Below are positions 10,274 through 18,460 of a DNA stretch of 64,000 nucleotides, in pieces. The notes under the pieces are model-generated. The model was not told the origin of the DNA and made no database searches. It was given only the letters and a program-made list of their open reading frames with translations. Source of the DNA: Streptomyces marianii (lineage in GTDB: Bacteria > Actinomycetota > Actinomycetes > Streptomycetales > Streptomycetaceae); NCBI RefSeq assembly GCF_005795905.1, contig NZ_VAWE01000001.1, forward strand, positions 3,642,001-3,706,000. Direction: 5' to 3'. Positions within the stretch are counted from its first letter, which is position 1, and every line of letters begins with the position of its first letter. Position numbers and translations under genes: made by a program.

Positions 10274-10768
10274 GTGGAGTTCGACGTCACCATCGAGATC
10301 CCGAAGGGGTCGCGGAACAAGTACGAGGTGGACCACGAGACCGGCCGGATCCGTCTGGACCGTCGCCTCTTCACCTCGACCAGCTACCCGGCCGACTACG
10401 GCTTCGTCGAGAACACCCTGGGCGAGGACGGCGACCCGCTCGACGCCCTGGTCATCCTGGACGAGCCGACCTTCCCGGGCTGCCTGATCAAGTGCCGCGC
10501 CATCGGCATGTTCCGGATGACGGACGAGGCCGGCGGCGACGACAAGCTGCTGTGCGTTCCGGCGTCCGACCCGCGCGTGGAGCACCTGCGGGACATCCAC
10601 CACGTGTCGGAGTTCGACCGCCTGGAGATCCAGCACTTCTTCGAGGTCTACAAGGACCTGGAGCCCGGCAAGTCCGTCGAGGGCGCCGACTGGGTCGGCC
10701 GCACCGAGGCCGAGGCCGAGATCGAGCGTTCCTACAAGCGCTTCAAGGACCAGGGCGGCGCGCACTGA
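10274..10768 (+). CDS. ppa: Inorganic pyrophosphatase
   Basis: Hydrolyses pyrophosphate and pulls biosynthetic reactions forward. 164 residues, soluble family I. Seen: [18 protein letters not shown], the [12 protein letters not shown] stretch, and the signature [11 protein letters not shown] with its metal-binding aspartates. GTG at 10274 is preferred over the GTG at 10265 because AGGAG sits at the right distance and the family begins with xEFDV. A hairpin terminator follows the stop. Confidence 0.97.
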   Translation: MEFDVTIEIPKGSRNKYEVDHETGRIRLDRRLFTSTSYPADYGFVENTLGEDGDPLDALVILDEPTFPGCLIKCRAIGMFRMTDEAGGDDKLLCVPASDPRVEHLRDIHHVSEFDRLEIQHFFEVYKDLEPGKSVEGADWVGRTEAEAEIERSYKRFKDQGGAH

Positions 10769-10792
10769 CGCGATCCCCGTACACCGGGCCGG

Positions 10793-10820
10793 GCGGTGCA
10801 CCCCTCGTGGGGTGCGCCGC
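10793..10820 (+). terminator. Terminator after ppa
   Basis: 12-bp inverted repeat (one G-T pair) with a TCGT loop, 25 bases after the ppa stop. Confidence 0.8.
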
Positions 10821-10875
10821 CCGTCGCATACTGGGCGCGCACACGCCGTACGCGAGCGGGAGGAGTAGGTAGAGC

Positions 10876-12528
10876 GTGGTGGCGGAGCCGGGAGGTCCCC
10901 TCGAGGACCGGAAGCCGCAGTCCGACGAGGCACGCAGCGCATTCACGCCGCCGGAGGGTGTCGATCAGCCGGGACCGCCGGAGGAGGACCATCCCTCCTC
11001 CGAGTTCGCCGTCCCCGAGGGGCTGACGACGGAGGCCCCGGCCGCCGACCTGGAGGGCTCGGCGTTCGCACCCCCGGCGACGTACCGCGCGAAGGCGTCC
11101 CCGCCCGCATACACCCCCGCCCACGGCTTCCCCGTGCTCCAGCTGTCCAAGGACGTGCCGTGGCAGGACCGGATGCGCACGATGCTGCGGATCCCGGTGA
11201 GCGAGCGGCCGATGCCGGAGCAGGTGCAGCGGCACGACGAGTCGGGGCCGGCGGCGCCGCGCGTGCTCGATCTGACACTGCGCATCGGCGAGCTGCTGCT
11301 CGCGGGCGGCGAGGGCGCGGAGGACGTCGAGGCGGCGATGCTCGCCATCACGAACGCGTACGGCCTCGACAACGTCGAGCCGACGGTGACGTTCACCCTG
11401 CTGTCGATCACCTACCAGCCGTCGCTCGTCGACGACCCGGTGACGGCGAACCGGACCGTGCGCCGCCGGGGCACGGACTACACCCGGCTGACCGCCGTGT
11501 ACCAGCTGGTCGCGGACATCAGCGGCGACGACCACGAGGTCAGGCTCGACGAGGCCTACCGGCGCCTCGCCGAGATCCGCCGGAACCGGCACCCCTACCC
11601 CGGCTGGGTCCTGACCCTCGCCGCGGGCGTCCTGGCCGGCTCGGCCTCCGTGCTGGTGGGCGGTGGCGCGCTGGTGTTCGTGGCGGCGGCGGTCGGCGCG
11701 ATGCTGGGCGACCGGCTGGCGTGGCTGTGCGCGGGTCGCGGACTGCCGGAGTTCTACCAGTTCGTGGTGGCGGCGATGCCGCCCGCGGCGATCGGGGTGG
11801 CGCTGAGTGCCCTGCACGCCGATCTGAGGCCCTCCGCGGTCATCACCGGTGGCCTGTTCGCGCTGATCCCGGGGCGGGCACTGGTGGCGGCCGTGCAGGA
11901 CGGCCTGACGGGCTTCTACATCACGGCGTCGGCCCGGCTGCTGGAGGTCGCCTACTTCTTCGTGGCGATCGTCGTCGGCGTGCTCACGGTCCTGTACGTG
12001 GGCGTGCAGTTCGAGGCGAACCTCAGTCCGGAGGGGGCGCTGGTCAGCGTCGAGCGGCCGGTGACGCAGATCCTGGCCTCGATGGTGCTGAGCCTGGTCT
12101 TCGCCGTGCTGCTCCAGCAGGACCGTTCCACCGTGCTCGTCGCGGCGCTCAACGGCGGCGTGGCGTGGGTGATCTACGCGGCGATCGCGGTGACGGCCGA
12201 CGGCTCGGCCGTGCTGGCGACGGCGGTGGGCGCCGGTCTGGTGGGTCTGTTCGGGCAGTTGCTGGCCCGCTTCCAGCACACGTCGTCGCTGCCGTACGTG
12301 ACCGCCGCGATCGGCCCGCTGCTGCCGGGTAGCGCCATGTACTTCGGTGTGCTGCACATCGCGCAGAACAACATCGACGCGGGCTTCGCCTCGCTGGCGA
12401 GGGCCGCGGCGCTGGCCCTGGCCATCGCGATCGGCGTGAACCTGGGTGGCGAGATCGCCCGGATGTTCCTGCGCAGCCCGGCGGCTGCGGGCCGGCGCCG
12501 CGCGGCCAAGCGGACGCGCGGCTTCTGA
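10876..12528 (+). CDS. Threonine/serine exporter family (ThrE) protein
   Basis: 550 residues. The N-terminal 130 residues are charged and proline-rich, followed by the ThrE soluble domain (RVLDLTLRIGELLLAGGEGAEDVEAAM, VEPTVTFTLLSITY). About ten membrane helices in two blocks follow from residue 240 on, matching the two ThrE domains. Family members export threonine and serine (Corynebacterium glutamicum ThrE). Starts with GTG about 10 bases after a GGAGGAG site. Substrate in this organism is inferred from the family only. Confidence 0.88.
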   Translation: MVAEPGGPLEDRKPQSDEARSAFTPPEGVDQPGPPEEDHPSSEFAVPEGLTTEAPAADLEGSAFAPPATYRAKASPPAYTPAHGFPVLQLSKDVPWQDRMRTMLRIPVSERPMPEQVQRHDESGPAAPRVLDLTLRIGELLLAGGEGAEDVEAAMLAITNAYGLDNVEPTVTFTLLSITYQPSLVDDPVTANRTVRRRGTDYTRLTAVYQLVADISGDDHEVRLDEAYRRLAEIRRNRHPYPGWVLTLAAGVLAGSASVLVGGGALVFVAAAVGAMLGDRLAWLCAGRGLPEFYQFVVAAMPPAAIGVALSALHADLRPSAVITGGLFALIPGRALVAAVQDGLTGFYITASARLLEVAYFFVAIVVGVLTVLYVGVQFEANLSPEGALVSVERPVTQILASMVLSLVFAVLLQQDRSTVLVAALNGGVAWVIYAAIAVTADGSAVLATAVGAGLVGLFGQLLARFQHTSSLPYVTAAIGPLLPGSAMYFGVLHIAQNNIDAGFASLARAAALALAIAIGVNLGGEIARMFLRSPAAAGRRRAAKRTRGF

Positions 12529-12565
12529 GAGGAGCGGCTTCCCGGGGCACCGCCCTCCGGGTGCC

Positions 12566-12582
12566 GGGGACCCGGTGTCCCC
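12566..12582. terminator. Short hairpin between convergent ThrE and dedA genes
   Basis: Six-base inverted repeat GGGGAC / GTCCCC, with another 6-bp hairpin (GGCACC / GGTGCC) just to its left. Probably the shared terminator of the convergent pair; weaker than others in the window. Confidence 0.45.
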
Positions 12583-12635
12583 GCACGACGACCCTCCGGC
12601 CCTTTCCCGGGCCGGGACGTCGCGTCGAACGGGTC

Positions 12636-13325
12636 TCAGCGCTTGGCGTGGCGGCCGCGCGCGGCGGTCCCGTCCACCGCCGGGCCCTCGGCCGCGGCCT
12701 CCTTCTTGTTCCTGGAGCGCGCGCGCATGAACTCGATCACGATCGGCAGGACCGAGACGAGCACGATGGCGATGAGGATCGCCTCGATGTGCTGGTGCAC
12801 GAACTCGACCTTGCCGAGCGCGGCACCGAGCAGCGTCACTCCGGCGCCCCAGAGCACACCGCCGATGACGTTGAACGTGATGAACGAGCGGTAGTTCATC
12901 CGGCTCACACCGGCGACGATCGGCGTGAACGTCCGGACGATCGGCACGAAGCGGGCCAGGACCAGGGACTTCGGGCCGTACTTCTCGAAGAACTCGTGTG
13001 CCTTCTCCACGTTCTCCTGCTTGAAGAACCTGGAGTCCGGGCGGTGGAAGAGCGCGGGGCCGACCTTGCGGCCGAAGAGATAGCCCACCTGGTCGCCGAT
13101 GATCGCGGCGAGCACGATGAGCGTGCACACCACCCACAGCGGCTGCTTGATGACGTCGGTCGTCACCAGCAGGCCCGTGGTGAACAGCAGGGAGTCCCCG
13201 GGCAGGAAGAACCCGATCAGCAGACCGGACTCGGCGAACACGATGACGAGTACGCCGATCAGCCCGAACGTGGTGATCAGATAGTCCGGGTCCAGCCAGC
13301 TCGGTCCGAGCGAAAGGGTGTTCAC
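12636..13325 (-). CDS. DedA family membrane protein
   Basis: 229 residues, five or so membrane segments. The DedA/SNARE-associated signatures are present: FFLPGDSLLFTTGLL near residue 38 and VLARFVPIVRTFTPIVAG near residue 120, followed by NVIGGVLWG. Family members are needed for membrane homeostasis and include undecaprenyl-phosphate and phospholipid scramblases. The GTG at 13325 is chosen because GGAG precedes it and the membrane part begins 20 residues later; the longer open frame upstream lacks support. Confidence 0.9.
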   Translation of the reverse strand: MNTLSLGPSWLDPDYLITTFGLIGVLVIVFAESGLLIGFFLPGDSLLFTTGLLVTTDVIKQPLWVVCTLIVLAAIIGDQVGYLFGRKVGPALFHRPDSRFFKQENVEKAHEFFEKYGPKSLVLARFVPIVRTFTPIVAGVSRMNYRSFITFNVIGGVLWGAGVTLLGAALGKVEFVHQHIEAILIAIVLVSVLPIVIEFMRARSRNKKEAAAEGPAVDGTAARGRHAKR

Positions 13326-13449
13326 GAGGTCCGGGCTCCTGTGGTGTGAGTCGAGGGGCGTGGCGCCCAAAACTATCAACGCATTCTTTCGGGGGCCGGT
13401 TCCGGTGTCCCCGGATGCGAGGGCGACGGACGGCCGTGAAGCTGTGCCC

Positions 13450-13815
13450 ATGGGAATCGAGGATTTCGGCGGAGGCCAGGGCCCGCACGCCGATGTGCTG
13501 GTCGTCACGACGAACGACGTCCCGGGCTTCCGGGTGGAGCAGGTGATCGGCGAGGTCTTCGGCCTCACCGTGCGGTCGCGGCACCTCGGCAGCCAGATCG
13601 GCGCCGGACTGAAGTCGATGATCGGCGGGGAGCTGAAGGGGCTGACCAAGACCCTGGTGCAGACCCGCAACCAGGCCATGGAGCGGCTGGTCGAGCAGGC
13701 GCGGTCACGGGGCGCGAACGCGGTGCTGATGTTCCGGTTCGACGTCTCGGAGGCTGCGGACGTCGGTACGGAGGTGTGCGCGTACGGCACGGCCGCGGTG
13801 ATCACGCGCGTCTGA
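13450..13815 (+). CDS. YbjQ family (UPF0145) heavy-metal-binding-domain protein
   Basis: 121 residues. Family pattern visible: VLVVTTNDVPGFRVEQVIGEVFG, IGAGLKSMIGGELKGLTKTL, and the C-terminal AVLMFRFDVSE and CAYGTAAVI strands. The fold is a small pentameric alpha-beta protein of unknown role. Divergent from dedA, transcribed toward the ClC gene. Confidence 0.85.
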   Translation: MGIEDFGGGQGPHADVLVVTTNDVPGFRVEQVIGEVFGLTVRSRHLGSQIGAGLKSMIGGELKGLTKTLVQTRNQAMERLVEQARSRGANAVLMFRFDVSEAADVGTEVCAYGTAAVITRV

Positions 13816-13871
13816 CGGCGCATCCGCGGCGCGGCCTCGAGTGACGCACCGTATGGGCGTTTTCTGCCGTT

Positions 13872-15155
13872 ATGGTGAGGCCCGTGACGACGCCCCCCCA
13901 CGCCCCGGTGGCGACCCCGGCCCGGGTGCTACTGCCGCTGATCGTCCCCGCGATCGTCGTCGGCGTCGCGTCGAGTCTGCTGCTCATCGGCCTCACCGAG
14001 CTTTCGCGGCTGCTCAAGGGCGTCCTCTGGGAACTACTGCCCGACGCGATCGGCGTCGGGCGCTACTCAGCGCCATGGACGATCGCGGTGCTCACCGGGA
14101 CGGGCCTGGCGGTCGGGCTCGTCGTGTGGAAGGTACCCGGGCACGCCGGCCCCGACCCCGCCACGACCGGGCTCGTCGACCCCCCGATGCCCCCCTCGGT
14201 GGTGCCGAGCCTGCTGCTGACGGCCGTGCTCGGACTCGCGGGCGGGGTCAGCCTGGGCCCGGAGAACCCGATCACGGCGGCCAACATCGCACTCGCCGCC
14301 TGGCTGGGCGGCAAGGCCATGCGGGGGTCCCGCGTGGAACTCTGGGCCGCCCTGGCAGCGGCCGGCACGGTCGGGGCGCTCTTCGGGACCCCCGTGGCGG
14401 CGGCGCTGATCCTGACCGAGTCCCTGGCCTCCCGCCCCGCGCCCGGCGCGCTGTGGGACAAGCTGTTCGCCCCGCTGATCGCGGGCGGCGCCGGATCGCT
14501 GACCACCGTCCTGATCGCGCATCCCACCATCGATCTCGCCCTCCCCGCGCTGAGCGGATCCCGCTGGGGCGACGTGCCCGCCGCGCTCGCGGTCTCCTCG
14601 CTCGGCGCGCTGGCGGGGATGGCGGCCGTCCACGTGTTCCCGTACACGCACGCCGCCTTCCGGAAGCTCGGGCACCCGGTGGCGGCGATCACCGCGGGCG
14701 GGCTGGTGCTGGGGCTCCTCGGGGCTCTGGGCGGGCAGCTGACCCTCTTCAAGGGCCTGGAGGAGGTGAGGGTGCTGGCGGCGGACCCGTCGGGCTGGTC
14801 CTCGGGACAGTTCGCGCTGATGACCGTCGTCAAGCTCGCCGCCCTCACCATCGCGGCCACCTGCGGCTTCCGGGGCGGCCGGATCTTCCCCAGCCTCTTC
14901 GTGGGCGTCGCCCTGGGGCTCGGCGTGAGTGCGCTCGTCCCCGAGGTCCATCCCACGATCGCGGTGGCGTGCGCGGTCCTCGGATTGCTGCTGGCGATCA
15001 CCCGGCAAGGCTGGCTCAGCCTGTTCACCGCGGCCCTCCTGGCCGCCGACCCCCATGTGCTCCCGCTGCTGTGCGTCGCCCTGCTCCCGGCCTGGCTGCT
15101 GGTGACCGGGCGGCCCCAGATGCAACTCCACGACGACGGCACCCCACTGCGCTGA
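13872..15155 (+). CDS. ClC-type chloride channel/antiporter homologue
   Basis: 427 residues, ten or more membrane helices. The ClC ion-path motif appears as GGVSLGPENPITAAN (GxEGP-equivalent GPENP) near residue 118, and a second re-entrant motif GFRGGRIFPSLFVG near residue 335 corresponds to the GxFxP element. Bacterial ClC proteins exchange chloride for protons and support extreme acid resistance by removing charge generated by amino acid decarboxylases. Glutamate decarboxylase starts 13 bp downstream, which supports that role. Start is uncertain among ATG 13872, GTG 13875 and GTG 13884. Confidence 0.85.
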   Translation: MVRPVTTPPHAPVATPARVLLPLIVPAIVVGVASSLLLIGLTELSRLLKGVLWELLPDAIGVGRYSAPWTIAVLTGTGLAVGLVVWKVPGHAGPDPATTGLVDPPMPPSVVPSLLLTAVLGLAGGVSLGPENPITAANIALAAWLGGKAMRGSRVELWAALAAAGTVGALFGTPVAAALILTESLASRPAPGALWDKLFAPLIAGGAGSLTTVLIAHPTIDLALPALSGSRWGDVPAALAVSSLGALAGMAAVHVFPYTHAAFRKLGHPVAAITAGGLVLGLLGALGGQLTLFKGLEEVRVLAADPSGWSSGQFALMTVVKLAALTIAATCGFRGGRIFPSLFVGVALGLGVSALVPEVHPTIAVACAVLGLLLAITRQGWLSLFTAALLAADPHVLPLLCVALLPAWLLVTGRPQMQLHDDGTPLR

Positions 15156-15168
15156 AAGGCGATCGGAC

Positions 15169-16593
15169 ATGGCACTGCACAAGGTCGGTACGCATCCGGA
15201 GGCGAGCGAGGAGCGGCGCAGGCTGTCGCTCAATCCGTTCTACGGAGCGGCCGATCCGCTGGGGTCGATGACCCTGGCCCCGCCCCAGCACCAGCTGCCC
15301 GAAGGCCCGATGGCACCCTCGACGGCCTATCAGCTCGTGCACGACGAGCTGATGCTCGACGGCAACTCCCGGCTCAACCTGGCGACGTTCGTGACGACGT
15401 GGATGGAGCCGGAGGCCGGGAGGCTGATGGCGGAGTGCCGCGACAAGAACATGATCGACAAGGACGAGTACCCGCGGACGGCCGAACTGGAACGGCGGTG
15501 CGTGGCGATGCTCGCCGACCTCTGGCACGCGCCCGATCCGGCGGCCACGGTCGGCTGCTCCACGACCGGTTCGAGCGAGGCGTGCATGCTCTCGGGGATG
15601 GCCCTGAAGCGGCGCTGGGCGCACCGCAACAAGGACCGGTACCCCGGCACCGGCGCCCGGCCCAACCTGGTCATGGGCGTCAACGTGCAGGTCTGCTGGG
15701 ACAAGTTCTGCAACTTCTGGGAGGTGGAACCCCGGCTGGTCCCGATGGAGGGCGACCGGTTCCACCTCGACCCGCAGGCGGCGGCCGACCTGTGCGACGA
15801 GAACACGATCGGCGTGGTCGCCGTCCTCGGCTCCACCTTCGACGGATCGTACGAACCCGTCCAGGAGGTCTGCACGGCGCTCGACACGCTCCAGGAGCGC
15901 ACGGGCCTGGACGTCCCCGTCCACGTGGACGGGGCCTCCGGAGCGATGATCGCGCCGTTCCTGGACGAGGACCTGGTCTGGGACTTCAGGCTGCCGCGGG
16001 TGTCCTCGATCAACACCTCGGGGCACAAGTACGGGCTCGTGTACCCCGGCGTGGGCTGGGCGCTGTGGCGTTCGCCCGAGGACCTGCCCGAGGAACTGGT
16101 CTTCCGGGTGAACTACCTCGGCGGCGACATGCCGACGTTCGCGCTCAACTTCTCCCGGCCCGGGGCCCAGGTGGTGGCGCAGTACTACACCTTCATCAGG
16201 CTCGGCCGCGACGGCTACCGGGACGTGCAGCAGACGACCCGGGACGTGGCCCGGACCCTGGCCGGGCGGATCGACCGCCTGGGCGACTTCCAGCTGCTCA
16301 CCCGGGGCGAGGAACTGCCGGTGTTCGCCGTGACGACGAACCCGGAGGTGAAGAACTACGACGTCTTCGACGTCTCGCGGCGGCTGCGGGAGTCCGGCTG
16401 GCTGGTCCCGGCGTACACCTTCCCGCCCAACCGCGAGGACCTTTCGGTGCTGCGCTTCGTCTGCCGCAACGGCTTCTCGGCCGACCTCGCGGATTTGCTG
16501 CTGAAGGACCTGGAACGGGCCCTGCCGGAGCTGCGGGCCCAGAGCGCACCGCAGAGCAAGGACAAGGCGGCGGCCACGAGCTTCCACCACTGA
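15169..16593 (+). CDS. gadB: Glutamate decarboxylase
   Basis: PLP enzyme that converts glutamate to GABA, consuming a proton. 474 residues, normal length. The PLP lysine lies in SSINTSGHKYGLVYPGVGW; VHVDGASGAMIAPF carries the aspartate that holds the pyridine nitrogen; STTGSSEACMLSGMALK binds the phosphate. The C-terminal region ends with FHH, in line with the pH-sensing tail of E. coli GadB. Same strand as and 13 bp after the ClC gene, so they probably form one acid-resistance transcript. A terminator follows. Confidence 0.95.
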   Translation: MALHKVGTHPEASEERRRLSLNPFYGAADPLGSMTLAPPQHQLPEGPMAPSTAYQLVHDELMLDGNSRLNLATFVTTWMEPEAGRLMAECRDKNMIDKDEYPRTAELERRCVAMLADLWHAPDPAATVGCSTTGSSEACMLSGMALKRRWAHRNKDRYPGTGARPNLVMGVNVQVCWDKFCNFWEVEPRLVPMEGDRFHLDPQAAADLCDENTIGVVAVLGSTFDGSYEPVQEVCTALDTLQERTGLDVPVHVDGASGAMIAPFLDEDLVWDFRLPRVSSINTSGHKYGLVYPGVGWALWRSPEDLPEELVFRVNYLGGDMPTFALNFSRPGAQVVAQYYTFIRLGRDGYRDVQQTTRDVARTLAGRIDRLGDFQLLTRGEELPVFAVTTNPEVKNYDVFDVSRRLRESGWLVPAYTFPPNREDLSVLRFVCRNGFSADLADLLLKDLERALPELRAQSAPQSKDKAAATSFHH

Positions 16594-16599
16594 GGCACA

Positions 16600-16630
16600 G
16601 CCGGGGCGCGGCGGTCGTCCGCGCCCCGGC
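16600..16630. terminator. Terminator between gadB and padR-like gene
   Basis: Perfect 12-bp inverted repeat (arm GCCGGGGCGCGG) with a 7-base loop, between convergent genes. Confidence 0.85.
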
Positions 16631-16636
16631 GACCCT

Positions 16637-17278
16637 TCACGAGAGGTCTCCCTCATGGGGCACGCCCGTCGCATACGGGTTCTCCTGCCCCTCCGCGAGG
16701 ACGGCCACGAAGGGCTCGCCCTCGCCGGCGAACGTGTACGCCCCGCCCTCGATCCGCTCGATCAGTCCGCGCGTCCACTCCGCGCCCGCATCCACCGAGT
16801 GCACCCAGAAGTTCATGATCTCGCCGATGTGGCCCAGGGATTCGGGTCCCTCCTCGGGCGTGTAGTGCTCGGTGACCGAGGAGCGCCACCCCTCCAGGGC
16901 GCGCACCCGCTCCCGCAGCAGCTCCACGGCCTCCTGCCGGTCCAGGTCGACGATGAAGCCGAAACCGGCCGAGAGGACGTCCATCTTCTGGTCGTACGAG
17001 GTCAGCGCCTCGCGCAACAGCGAGAAGTACTCCTCGGTGCCGCTCTCGGTGAGCTCGTACTCGGTGCGCGGCGGACCGCCTGCCGTGGAGGGCGCGATCT
17101 CGTGGGCGTGCAGCAGTCCCTGCTTCGCCATCTGCTTGAGCGCGTGATAGATCGACCCCGGCTTGGCGTTCGACCACTCGTGGGCGCCCCAGAACTCCAG
17201 GTCGTTGCGGACCTGGTAGCCGTGTGCACGCCCGTGCTGGCGCACCGCCCCGAGGACCAGAAGCCGGATCGCCGACAT
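16637..17278 (-). CDS. PadR family transcriptional regulator
   Basis: 213 residues. The N-terminal winged helix is clear: RLLVLGAVRQHGRAHGYQVRNDLEF, GSIYHALKQMAKQGLL and the wing TEYELTESG. The C-terminal half (LDRQEAVELLRERVRALEGW) is the helical dimerisation region of the longer PadR subfamily. ATG at 17278 has AGGAAGG upstream and matches the family start; seven codons of open frame upstream are ignored. Target genes cannot be read from the sequence. Confidence 0.9.
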   Translation of the reverse strand: MSAIRLLVLGAVRQHGRAHGYQVRNDLEFWGAHEWSNAKPGSIYHALKQMAKQGLLHAHEIAPSTAGGPPRTEYELTESGTEEYFSLLREALTSYDQKMDVLSAGFGFIVDLDRQEAVELLRERVRALEGWRSSVTEHYTPEEGPESLGHIGEIMNFWVHSVDAGAEWTRGLIERIEGGAYTFAGEGEPFVAVLAEGQENPYATGVPHEGDLS

Positions 17279-17405
17279 GCGCGCACCCTTCCTATTCAAC
17301 TTTGACTAGCGCCGGGCCGGGCAGGGCCGCTCGTCGCGACGGGCCGAAAGCCGCCCGTTGCGGCACCAGGGTACGTGCCCTGAGGGCGCCCACGGTCGGG
17401 CGCCC

Positions 17406-17627
17406 TCAGAGCCTCCACCGGTACTTGTCGCCGCCGACCCAGCGCACCAGCGCCGGGTCGTCCAGATCCACGTGGTGCCGGCCGGACTCGTGCGCCATGC
17501 TGATCACGTCGACCATGTCGTGCGCGATCCCGACCGTCCGGCCCTCGATCTCCACCACCCGGAACGGTGGATCACCCGGCTGGATGGGAAGGACGACGAT
17601 CGGGGCCACTCCTGGTGCGTCACTCAT
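17406..17627 (-). CDS. Small conserved protein, member of a three-copy family in this window
   Basis: 73 residues, function unknown. Pattern: IVVLPIQPGD, then VVEIEGRTVGIAHDMVDVI, then HVDLDDPALVRWVGGDKYRW. The same pattern (PIVV, G-x-x-x-G-x-x-x-D-x-x-D-V-I, hydrophobic-D-D-P-x-x-V-x-W-x-G-G) occurs in the protein at 36030..36239 and in the broken gene at 59542..59735. Common as small orphan genes in Streptomyces. No domain with known activity is visible. Confidence 0.7.
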   Translation of the reverse strand: MSDAPGVAPIVVLPIQPGDPPFRVVEIEGRTVGIAHDMVDVISMAHESGRHHVDLDDPALVRWVGGDKYRWRL

Positions 17628-17694
17628 GGTTCAAGGGTGTGGCACGGGCCCGCCTCCCGCACGAGGGGCACGACGCCCCGCCTTCCGCGCCCGG

Positions 17695-18246
17695 CTACTC
17701 GCCCGGGATCCGCTCGCTCTCGAGCGCGACGAGGTCGAACGCGCCCTTGCCGTCCAGCGACTCGCGGACGATGTCCGCATGGCCCGCGTGCCGGCCGATC
17801 TCCTCGACCAGATGCAGCATCATCCAGCGCATCGACACCCTGCCGTCCTTGGGGAACCACGGCGCGTCCGGCAGCGGGAAGGTGTCGTCCAGGCTGGCCA
17901 CCGAGCGGATGAACTCCTCGGTCTCCTTCGCCACGCCGTCCCAGAACGCCAGCGTCCCGGCGACGGTCTCGCCGTCGAGGAGGCGGAAGCCGTCGGCCCA
18001 CGACTTCTCGTCCTGCTGCCGCTCGTTCGGCCTCCGCTGCGCCATGCGCAGCCAGGAGAGCTCGCACTCGGCGACGTGCTTGAGCAGTCCGGAGAGCGTC
18101 AGCTCGCTCGCGCTGGGGCGGCTCGCCGCCTGCTCCTCGGTGAGCCCGAGCACGGACCTGCGGATCGCGCCGCGCTGGGCCTCGACGAAGTTCAGCAGGG
18201 CTCCGCGCTCATCGCCGTGGGCTTCCGCGGGAACGTGAGTGACCAT
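17695..18246 (-). CDS. DinB family (DUF664) protein
   Basis: 183 residues, four-helix bundle. Three histidines typical of the metal site are visible: LLKHVAECELSW near residue 57 and EEIGRHAGHADIVRE near residue 150. Family members include mycothiol-dependent enzymes and uncharacterised metal proteins. No neighbour links it to a specific thiol pathway. Confidence 0.85.
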   Translation of the reverse strand: MVTHVPAEAHGDERGALLNFVEAQRGAIRRSVLGLTEEQAASRPSASELTLSGLLKHVAECELSWLRMAQRRPNERQQDEKSWADGFRLLDGETVAGTLAFWDGVAKETEEFIRSVASLDDTFPLPDAPWFPKDGRVSMRWMMLHLVEEIGRHAGHADIVRESLDGKGAFDLVALESERIPGE

Positions 18247-18460
18247 GGTGTCCGCCTTCGGGTCGGGACGGGTGGGCCGCCGTTCGCGGCCCCCCTGACA
18301 CCCTCACGCTATGAAGCATTTAGGTCAGCTTCCGTCCTCGAGGCCGGGGCGAGCGGAAAAATCCACCGTCGCCCCGACCTCCACGTCCGGAGGAGGTACC
18401 CGGGCGGGAAACCCGGGAAAGGGGCTCTCAGCACTCGGGCAGGAGCCCGGCGAGGGGGCC

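Noticed and set aside
10732..13584. 950-codon minus-strand frame across the ThrE gene and dedA
   Set aside because: Shadow of two real genes on opposite strands. Its translation has no consistent domain, whereas ThrE and DedA signatures occupy other frames.
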